From Olivibacter sitiensis DSM 17696 (GTDB taxonomy: Bacteria > Bacteroidota > Bacteroidia > Sphingobacteriales > Sphingobacteriaceae): DNA of 64,000 nt. The stretch covers positions 72,920 to 136,919 of the forward strand of contig NZ_ATZA01000008.1 in assembly GCF_000427965.1 (NCBI RefSeq), given 5' to 3'. The notes under the pieces are model-generated. The model saw nothing but the letters and a program-made list of their open reading frames with translations. It was not told the origin of the DNA and ran no database searches. How positions within the stretch are numbered: the stretch's first letter is position 1; each line of letters starts with the position of its first letter. This document shows positions 42,549 to 49,174 of this stretch, one piece after another. The position numbers and the translations under genes were made by a program.

Positions 42549-44024
42549 CTATTTATCCTCTCTCGCCAACTCCCTCAACCTCCTTAATATCAATACCATT
42601 GCCCAGGTGTCAAGCTTGCAGTAGGCAAGCATGTCTTGTATCAGTTGCGCTTTGTTATCGTGTGCTTGTCCGTTGACAAAATAAGTGGCATAAGCACCAG
42701 CAGCTTCTCCGCCATTGGAGATGCCCATGCCCTGATAGGACAAATCTGACATGACGGGCAATACTTTCTTGATAGAGCAAGAACCTTGCTGATCGGGGTG
42801 GTAATAGTAAAATTGTCGGAAAGGGGTTATTAAATCCTGTGTTCGATCCACGATGTTTTGTGCCCAATTCAAGTATTCGGGCGCTGCCTGCGCCCATTCC
42901 TTGATTCTACCCTTCTCAAAAGACTCGTTGAATGTCAGTACCGTTCCAGTACCACCAATATCCTGATGCAATTGCTCAAACAGAGCTCTTCTCGGATCGG
43001 CATGATCGGTATGCAGGTACTCTCTGTGTTCGACTGAGCCGTCAGCACTTTCGATATGGAGGGAATACTGAAACGGGATCTGCATATATGCCCGTGTACC
43101 ATCATAAGGCGGCACAGCCGGACTAAACGTTTCAAAATCCAAATGATAGATAGGGTATCGTAAGCTGTCGATAAATGCGGAGATTTGTTGAGGATTGATA
43201 TGAGGCTTACCCGAAATGGCTGTTTCTTTTTGTATCAAATGCCTTTCTTTTGTTTTCGCGTCCTCTGGCAGGTCTTTGATCAGTTGGATACCCAAAAGCC
43301 ACAATTCAATGATCTTTTTCTTGCTTCCTCTATATAATTCAAAGACAGAACCTTTGGGCAGGCCAGCCATAAATTCATCTTTGAAAACATTGCTATAGTC
43401 GCCTTTGACCAATTCCTCTAGGCTAAATTCAGGACATTCCGGCAGGTCAATGATGGCCAGCATGTGATGTGCCAGAGCGGGAACTTTTACGATAAATTCG
43501 CTCACTTGTTCGCCGACATTCTCGAAGTAAAACAAATCCCTTAAAGATAATTCGCCTTGACGCACATATTGAGTATTGACCAACATGATTTTAGTGTCGT
43601 GGATTTTCAACCCGCATTGTTCCAATACAAAGCGCTGAAACGCCACATCGTGCACATGGGTGTCTTTCAGTTTGGTAGACGATTTGACTTCGATAATATC
43701 CCATTCATCATTACCTACAGGAACAAGAATATCTACTCTGATGTAAAACCGGTCGAAAAGAAATCCCGCTTCAAAAATTGGTTTCCGCTTTTTTAGGGCA
43801 GCTTTGGTTTGTTCAATATTTTCAAGAAAATCTGATAAAGCCAGATCGATACCTTCGTCAAAATATTGCTGCGCCAATATTCCGACTTCCGTACCACTCT
43901 TAAATAGCTGTTGCGAAAAAGCATCGGGTGGCGGAATGGTTTCAGGCTGATGGACTATCCGCCATAACAGCGCATCTGAATCCAGACCATTGAGAAATTT
44001 TGATTTTGTAAGAAGTTTGGGCAT
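42549..44024 (-). CDS. Cas4-like PD-(D/E)XK and DUF2779 exonuclease-like fusion
   Basis: A 491-residue protein with two likely nuclease parts. The N-terminal part (about 1-170) has IRVDILVPVGNDEWDIIEVKSSTKLKDTHVHDVAFQRFVL, a Cas4/RecB-like PD-(D/E)XK signature. The C-terminal DUF2779 part (about 290-490) has the RNase-H/DEDD-like motifs HLDFETFSPAVPPYDG, LTFNESFEKGRIKEW and MLAYCKLDTWAMV. It should act on DNA or RNA. It lies 94 bp upstream of the PD-(D/E)XK gene in the same direction. Proteins of this kind occur in mobile elements; the natural role is not established. Confidence 0.8.
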   Translation of the reverse strand: MPKLLTKSKFLNGLDSDALLWRIVHQPETIPPPDAFSQQLFKSGTEVGILAQQYFDEGIDLALSDFLENIEQTKAALKKRKPIFEAGFLFDRFYIRVDILVPVGNDEWDIIEVKSSTKLKDTHVHDVAFQRFVLEQCGLKIHDTKIMLVNTQYVRQGELSLRDLFYFENVGEQVSEFIVKVPALAHHMLAIIDLPECPEFSLEELVKGDYSNVFKDEFMAGLPKGSVFELYRGSKKKIIELWLLGIQLIKDLPEDAKTKERHLIQKETAISGKPHINPQQISAFIDSLRYPIYHLDFETFSPAVPPYDGTRAYMQIPFQYSLHIESADGSVEHREYLHTDHADPRRALFEQLHQDIGGTGTVLTFNESFEKGRIKEWAQAAPEYLNWAQNIVDRTQDLITPFRQFYYYHPDQQGSCSIKKVLPVMSDLSYQGMGISNGGEAAGAYATYFVNGQAHDNKAQLIQDMLAYCKLDTWAMVLILRRLRELAREDK

Positions 44025-44159
44025 AGAAGTAAAGTAAGGTGCTAATTTAGCTGATTAAAGAAGAAATCAAATAATATGTCTTTTTTGGGTTAATATGACA
44101 CTAGTACTATATTCAAAGTGTAGGTGTCTTTGCCTAATTTGCATAGTATAAATACCCTT

Positions 44160-44462
44160 TTAAAAAGGCAAATCATCAAACCTATCGATCTCATCGGAAG
44201 AAATAGCGTTGATATTTCGGATGGAACTATTGACATCGTGTAGCAGACGAAATACTTTGATCAGTTTCTGTACATTCTGATCAGCAATATCTTCAAAATC
44301 TGCTATATCCAGACGCATTACATCACCCTCTTCAAAAAGGGCATTGACTTCCGAAAACTCTCCGCTCATAGCCAAGTTGATGATATGGAGATCAAGTTCT
44401 CTCATAAATTTATCGAACTCAACAACCGCCCTAATAAGGTGTTCTCTGTAAGTTTTTGACAT
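44160..44462 (-). CDS. Unrecognised single-domain island protein (paralogue of the two-domain gene upstream)
   Basis: A 100-residue protein starting MSKTYREHLIRAVVEFDKFMRE. It aligns with both halves of the 237-residue protein encoded upstream: YR-HL/YL-A start, a helix with F-FM-EL, HI-NL, GEFSEVNALFEEGD, then IADFEDIADQNVQKLIKVF and a closing NSSIRNIN-AIS. It is acidic, all-helical by eye, with no signal peptide or catalytic motif. I start at ATG 44462; the longer frame begins inside the operator. Its promoter is promoter B. I know no family for it. Confidence 0.7.
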   Translation of the reverse strand: MSKTYREHLIRAVVEFDKFMRELDLHIINLAMSGEFSEVNALFEEGDVMRLDIADFEDIADQNVQKLIKVFRLLHDVNSSIRNINAISSDEIDRFDDLPF

Positions 44463-44488
44463 AAACTCTTGTTTTGATTCAATAAGGA

Positions 44489-44522
44489 CAAATATACGAG
44501 CAGGGAGTGCAGTGTATCTGCA
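44489..44522 (-). promoter_or_regulatory. Island promoter B: -7 box plus TGCA-N7-TGCA operator
   Basis: CAAATATA at 44489-44496 (minus: TATATTTG) and, after 11 nt, TGCAGTGTATCTGCA at 44508-44522, then CAATTTTTTT. Layout and spacing are identical to promoters A and C. Confidence 0.75.
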
Positions 44523-44591
44523 TTGCAATTTTTTTGAGATTGTTTTCTTACCCTACTTACCCAGCCCTCCGTCAGAACCGTTTTTTTTTGA

Positions 44592-45305
44592 TTAATCTTC
44601 CTCAAAAATAAAAAACTGAATTTCTTCTTTGCGGATTTTATTGGTCTTGCACGACGAATCGTGGTGTTCTTTTACTACGTTATACATTTTCATCAATTCC
44701 TGTATGTTTTGATCATCCACACCTTCAAAATCATTCATATCGCCTTCCAGATCCTGATCGCCCCTCAAGCGCTCACTCGCCTCCGAAAATCCTCCGAAGA
44801 GCACTAAATGCGCCATATTACCATACAGTACCTGCGTGTACCATCTGAGGGTAATAATCGCTTTCACAAGATAGTGCCGGTAAGGCGAGGCAAAAAGGCC
44901 ATCCTGAAATTCGGGACAGGGGAACCCACTAGGTACAACGGTTTCCATAGCAAATATTCTTTCGCCCACTACCTCCCATCGCTCTACAACACCCAATCGC
45001 TCATCAAAAACACCTTCATGAAACGCCTCCATAGTATCAAACGCAGAAATATCATTGATACTACTGAACAAATCGTAAGCCTCACTCGCCGAATCGTGTA
45101 GCTTAATCAGCTCTTGTATGTTTTTATCGTCTACATTTTCAAAATCGGCCAAAAGAAAGCATGTAGCTTCCTTGCCTTCAAAAAGTTCGTCTTTTTCCGC
45201 AAAGCTTCTATCTATCAACAGGTGAGCGATATTGGTCTGAAGCTCCGCCATAAACCGGATAAAATTAAGCGCTGAATCTACAAGATGTTGTCTATATTCT
45301 TCCAT
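44592..45305 (-). CDS. Unrecognised island protein with two copies of the same domain
   Basis: A 237-residue acidic protein. Domain one (about 4-90) contains YRQHLVDSALNFIRFMAEL and FENVDDKNIQELIKLHD. Domain two (about 142-225) contains YRHYLVKAIITLRWYTQVL, GGFSEASERLRGD and FEGVDDQNIQELMKMYN. A proline/aromatic linker (VPSGFPCPEFQDGLF) joins them. The start at 45305 is supported by a strong AAAGGAGG ribosome site 7 nt before it, which is unusual in Bacteroidota. The longer frame would extend through the operator. Function unknown. Confidence 0.75.
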   Translation of the reverse strand: MEEYRQHLVDSALNFIRFMAELQTNIAHLLIDRSFAEKDELFEGKEATCFLLADFENVDDKNIQELIKLHDSASEAYDLFSSINDISAFDTMEAFHEGVFDERLGVVERWEVVGERIFAMETVVPSGFPCPEFQDGLFASPYRHYLVKAIITLRWYTQVLYGNMAHLVLFGGFSEASERLRGDQDLEGDMNDFEGVDDQNIQELMKMYNVVKEHHDSSCKTNKIRKEEIQFFIFEED

Positions 45306-45330
45306 AAATATTCCTCCTTTTTGTTTTGGA

Positions 45331-45364
45331 CAAATATATAAGCAAGAAATGCAGCCTATTTGCA
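45331..45364 (-). promoter_or_regulatory. Island promoter C: -7 box plus TGCA-N7-TGCA operator
   Basis: CAAATATA at 45331-45338 (minus: TATATTTG) and, after 11 nt, TGCAGCCTATTTGCA at 45350-45364, then CAATTTTTTT. Layout and spacing are identical to promoters A and B. Confidence 0.75.
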
Positions 45365-45441
45365 AGACAATTTTTTTGATGGTACACTTTTCTTAAGCTG
45401 CTTATCTTTAAGTGCTTTAGTGTTCTCTCCGCTTTGGTTTT

Positions 45442-46242
45442 TTAAAGCCCATTGGCCCTGGCCGTAATCTCGGCAATATCCAGTACTTTCACTTCCTGCT
45501 CCTTGTTTTGGCCTTTCACGCCATCTTGTAGCATGGTCATGCAAAAGGGGCATGACGCTGCTACCACTTGTGGGTTGGTAGATAGTGCCTCTTCAATGCG
45601 TTCAACATTAATGTCCTTTTTGCCTTTTTCAGGCTCCTTGAACATTTGTGCACCTCCAGCGCCACAGCAAAGTCCATTGCTGCGGCAACGCTTCATCTCC
45701 ACTAGCTGTGCATCCAGCACTTCCAGCGCCTTGCGGGGTGCTTCGTACACCTCGTTTCCTCTGCCAAGGTAGCAAGGATCGTGATAGGTGATGCGCTTGC
45801 CCTTGAACGATTCGCCACCCTCGGCCTTTAGCTTGCCTTCGTTTATCAATTGTTGAATCAGCTGGCTGTGATGTATCACCTCGTAGTTGCCGCCAAGGGA
45901 TGGGTATTCGTTTTTTAAGGTATTGAAGCAATGGGGGCAACCCGTTACGATTTTCTTCACTTCATATCCGTTTAGCACCTCGATGTTCATCATGGCCTGC
46001 ATCTGGAAAAGGAACTCGTTGCCGGCACGCTTGGCAGGATCGCCAGTGCAGTTCTCTTCGGTACCCAAAATGGCGAATTTGATGCCTACGTGTTGTAATA
46101 TCTTACAAATGTCATGTGTGATACGTTGCGCCCGCTCGTCAAAACTGCCTGCACATCCCACCCAAAATAATATATCAGGTACTTCTCCATTGGCCACCAT
46201 CTCGGCCATCGTAGGTACATATAGTGTTTTTTCCTCGTTCAT
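45442..46242 (-). CDS. CCG-domain Fe-S protein (HdrB/LutA-like) of an electron-transfer pair
   Basis: A 266-residue cytoplasmic protein with two cysteine-rich CCG domains: WVGCAGSFDERAQ with ENCTGDPAKRAG and VTGCPHCFNTLKNEY, then YHDPCYLGRGNEVYEAPRK with GLCCGAGGAQMF and AASCPFCMTMLQDG. Such domains bind Fe-S centres and occur in HdrB, GlpC and LutA. It is encoded just downstream of a membrane 4Fe-4S protein, so the pair likely passes electrons to the quinone pool. Its 3' end (142 bp) is duplicated at the far side of the island, yet this copy is complete. Confidence 0.9.
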   Translation of the reverse strand: MNEEKTLYVPTMAEMVANGEVPDILFWVGCAGSFDERAQRITHDICKILQHVGIKFAILGTEENCTGDPAKRAGNEFLFQMQAMMNIEVLNGYEVKKIVTGCPHCFNTLKNEYPSLGGNYEVIHHSQLIQQLINEGKLKAEGGESFKGKRITYHDPCYLGRGNEVYEAPRKALEVLDAQLVEMKRCRSNGLCCGAGGAQMFKEPEKGKKDINVERIEEALSTNPQVVAASCPFCMTMLQDGVKGQNKEQEVKVLDIAEITARANGL

Positions 46243-46341
46243 AATTGTTAAAGTATCAAGACGAAAGTATCAAGTATCAAGACCGACTTCCCGGGATGCT
46301 TTGCTCTTTAGTCTAATGTCTCACATCTAAAATCTCACATC
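46243..46341 (-). repeat. Intergenic repeat resembling 3474-3578, opposite strand
   Basis: Read on the minus strand it begins in the stop codon of the membrane Fe-S gene as TAGATGTGAGATTTTAGATG, then TGAGACATTAG. It later carries TCTTGATACTTGATACT and TCTTGATACTTT before the next gene start. The order of modules matches the plus-strand copy near 3474. Only the two modules are conserved; the middle differs. Confidence 0.7.
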
Positions 46342-47630
46342 TATTCTCTCCAATTGGCCCTATCTGCCTGTGCGTATTTCCAGGGCGCACCGTTGTTTTC
46401 TATATTTCCGAACATGGCATTGATGCTGCTAGGAGCTTGTGACTCTTCCATCACGGCATATTGGCGCAAATCCATGATGATTTTTAAAGGGTCTATGTTC
46501 ACTGGACAGGCCTCTGTACAAGCATTGCAACTCGTACAGGCCCATATTTCTTCCCTGCTAATATGGTCATCCAATAAACTCTTGCCGTCATCTTGAAAGG
46601 AGCTATTTTTATCTATGTTCTGCCCCACGGCTACCAGTCGGTCACGGGTATCCATCATGATTTTTCTGGGCGACAATAACTTGCCGGTGATGTTGGCCGG
46701 GCAGACGGAGGTGCATCGGCCACATTCGGTACAGGTATAGGCATCCAGCAAGCTTTTCCAAGTCAAGTCTTGTACATCCTTTGCGCCAAAGCGCATAGGT
46801 TCTTCCGATGGAGGAGGAGGGGCAAAAGAGGGATCGAGCATGGCTTTCACCTCATTGGTCACACTTTCCATATTGGCAAACTTGCCCTTTGGGTTCAAGT
46901 TGGAAAAATAGGTGTTTGGGAAGGCCAACAAAATGTGCAGGTGTTTGGAATAGGGCAGGTAATTCAAAAAAGCCAATACGCCGATGATGTGGAACCACCA
47001 ACAAGCTCTTTCTATAAGGTGTAGGGCGTCTGGGCTTTCAGGTAGTAGGCCTGTCAGTAAACTGCTAATCGGAAATGCGCCATGTACGTCTTCCCCTGCA
47101 TGCAATTGTATTTTATAGTCGGCCGCATTCATGAAGAGAAAAGCAGTCATCAGCAGAATTTCCGTAACGAGAATGAGGTTAGCATCGGTCTTGGGCCATG
47201 AGGTCATTTCTACGCCAAAAAAACGTTTTACATGTACGATGTTTCGCCTTATTAAGAAGATGGCGCAACTTATTATTACTGCGAAAGCCAACCATTCAAA
47301 TATCCATATCAGTACATTGTAGAGATTGCCCAAAGGTGCAAAAATGCGATGGGTACCCGCTAGACCATCAATTACGATTTCCAACATCTCTATATTGATG
47401 ATGACAAAACCAAGGTATACGAAAAGGTGAAGCAAAAAAGCAATGGGGCGCTTGGTCATTTTACTTTGACCAAATGCTACCTTTAACATGGTTTTCCATC
47501 TTTCGACAGGTCTGTCACTACGATCCAACGCCTTTCCCAGCCTGATATTGCGGTATATTTTTCTGGCGTTATAGGCGAAAAGTCCAATAGCTGCCAGCAG
47601 CAAAACAAGAAATAACAGTTGACTCACCAT
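46341..47630 (-). CDS. Membrane-bound 4Fe-4S dicluster electron-transfer protein
   Basis: A 429-residue protein. The N-terminal part has about six membrane helices like a nitrate-reductase gamma or HdrE subunit (LLFLVLLLAAIGLFAYN, FLLHLFVYLGFVIINIEML, WWFHIIGVLAFLNYLPYSKHLHI with histidines that could bind haem). The C-terminal part has two 4Fe-4S motifs, YTCTECGRCTSVCPANITG and WACTSCNACTEACPVNIDP. I start at ATG 47630, where the first helix begins; the longer frame adds 33 unlikely residues. Together with the CCG protein it resembles HdrDE-like complexes serving as electron entry to menaquinone, for example from acyl-CoA dehydrogenase/ETF. That role is inference. Confidence 0.88.
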   Translation of the reverse strand: MVSQLLFLVLLLAAIGLFAYNARKIYRNIRLGKALDRSDRPVERWKTMLKVAFGQSKMTKRPIAFLLHLFVYLGFVIINIEMLEIVIDGLAGTHRIFAPLGNLYNVLIWIFEWLAFAVIISCAIFLIRRNIVHVKRFFGVEMTSWPKTDANLILVTEILLMTAFLFMNAADYKIQLHAGEDVHGAFPISSLLTGLLPESPDALHLIERACWWFHIIGVLAFLNYLPYSKHLHILLAFPNTYFSNLNPKGKFANMESVTNEVKAMLDPSFAPPPPSEEPMRFGAKDVQDLTWKSLLDAYTCTECGRCTSVCPANITGKLLSPRKIMMDTRDRLVAVGQNIDKNSSFQDDGKSLLDDHISREEIWACTSCNACTEACPVNIDPLKIIMDLRQYAVMEESQAPSSINAMFGNIENNGAPWKYAQADRANWRE

Positions 47631-47837
47631 AGCATAATTGGTTTTAATAAGCGCTAAAGTAATAAATATTTTATTATGCACGCATAGTAATTGTAATTTA
47701 GAAGAAGTATAAATTGGTTTGTTGGTCATTGGTTGATTAGTTTATTAGGCATTTGTTGATTGGTGGATTAGCTTTGTTTTCTAGCCTCTCTGCTTTCGCC
47801 TTTAAACCTTACACCTTTCTTTAATCTCAAATTAATC

Positions 47838-47845
47838 TATCTTTG
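47838..47845 (+). promoter_or_regulatory. -7 box directly before the Tet-like exporter
   Basis: TATCTTTG, an exact TAnnTTTG match, ends 4 bp before the ATG at 47850. This suggests a leaderless message. Confidence 0.5.
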
Positions 47846-47849
47846 CGCG

Positions 47850-49073
47850 ATGACTACACTTGACCAAGGGAAAACCTCCAGAGCGCTCAGTTTTATATTT
47901 ATCACATTGCTCATCGATGTGATTGGTTTGGCCATTATTATCCCCGTATTTCCCAAGTTGATCGAAAAGCTGATAGATGGCAACATTAGTGAGGCTTCGC
48001 GTATGTCGGGCTTATTGCTGGTCGCTTATTCCGTGATGCAGTTTCTTTTCTCTCCTTTGGTAGGCAATCTTAGTGACAAGTTCGGGCGTAGGCCTGTTTT
48101 GCTCTTTTCGCTGCTGGGCTTTGGTATGGACTACTTGTTTATGGCCTTTGCACCTACTATCGGGTGGTTGTTCGTAGGGCGTCTTATTGCGGGGGTCACA
48201 GGCGCAAGTTTTACTACTGCATCGGCCTATATTGCCGATGTAAGCAGCCCTGAAAAACGGGCGCAGAACTTTGGCATGATCGGCGTAGCTTTTGGCTTGG
48301 GCTTTATCATCGGTCCGGTCATTGGCGGTATATTGGGTAAGATGGATGTGCATTATCCTTTCTATGCAGCGGCGGCACTTGCTTTATTGAATGCGCTTTA
48401 CGGTTATTTTATCCTGCCGGAATCCTTGTCCAAGGAAAATAGGAGGCCCTTGGACTGGAAGCGATGTAACCCATTGGGTACTTTGGTACAGCTAAAAAAA
48501 TATCCTGCCGTTTTAAGCCTTTCGCTCTGTCTTTTCGTCGTTTATTTTTCGGGGCATGCCGTGCAGAGTGTGTGGACGTTCTATACCATCGAAAAATTCC
48601 GATGGAGCGAAGATCTAGTTGGCTATTCATTGGGCTTTATAGGTTTATTGATTGCCTTGGTTCAAGGAGGGCTTATTCGCGTAGCCATACCCAAACTGGG
48701 GCAGCAGCGTAGTATCTGGATCGGTCTATTGCTGTATGCCATCGGCATGGCGCTGTTTGGCATGGCCAATACAAGCTGGATGCTATTTGCCTTTATGATT
48801 CCCTATACACTTGGCGGAATAGCGGGGCCTGCCTTGCAAGGCGTGATGACCAATGCCGTACCGGCCAATGAACAGGGTGAACTGCAGGGAGGCCTGACAA
48901 GCTTGATGAGCCTAAGTTCCATATTCGGTCCTTGGTTCATGACCTATCTATTCTATTATTTCACTAACGATAATGCACCTCTTTATTTGCCTGCAGCACC
49001 ATTTTATGTGGGCGCATTGTTGATGTTGGTAAGTGCCTTACTGGCGCTTAGAAGCTTTAGACGGTCGGCCTGA
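47850..49073 (+). CDS. Tet-type MFS drug/H+ exporter
   Basis: A 407-residue transporter with 12 predicted helices. Motif A, GNLSDKFGRRPVLLFSLLGFG, at about residues 70-90, and the helix-5 sequence FGMIGVAFGLGFIIGPVIGGILG fit the TCR/Tet group of the drug:H+ antiporter 1 family. The central loop is short. Such proteins export tetracycline or other hydrophobic drugs, but resistance cannot be claimed from sequence. It stands alone and divergent from the Fe-S pair. Confidence 0.88.
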   Translation: MTTLDQGKTSRALSFIFITLLIDVIGLAIIIPVFPKLIEKLIDGNISEASRMSGLLLVAYSVMQFLFSPLVGNLSDKFGRRPVLLFSLLGFGMDYLFMAFAPTIGWLFVGRLIAGVTGASFTTASAYIADVSSPEKRAQNFGMIGVAFGLGFIIGPVIGGILGKMDVHYPFYAAAALALLNALYGYFILPESLSKENRRPLDWKRCNPLGTLVQLKKYPAVLSLSLCLFVVYFSGHAVQSVWTFYTIEKFRWSEDLVGYSLGFIGLLIALVQGGLIRVAIPKLGQQRSIWIGLLLYAIGMALFGMANTSWMLFAFMIPYTLGGIAGPALQGVMTNAVPANEQGELQGGLTSLMSLSSIFGPWFMTYLFYYFTNDNAPLYLPAAPFYVGALLMLVSALLALRSFRRSA

Positions 49074-49174
49074 TTTAGTTAACATATTGAGTTACGCTTT
49101 ATCTGTTGAACGCTTTGCAATAAACTGCAAATAGGAGCATTCAAAAGAACAGGAGTTTACTATGTCTCCCCGCG

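Larger units (their letters stand above)
37813..45584. mobile_element. Putative genomic island bounded by 142-bp direct repeats
   Basis: The two perfect 142-bp repeats (37813-37954 and 45443-45584) enclose about 7.5 kb of cargo. Deleting one repeat and the cargo restores a compact arrangement in which the ankyrin gene is followed directly by the convergent intact Fe-S protein gene. The cargo is accessory in character (WYL regulator, HigBA, nucleases, unknown paralogues). No integrase, transposase or relaxase is visible among the open frames, so the mechanism of entry, perhaps in trans, is unknown. Confidence 0.8.
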
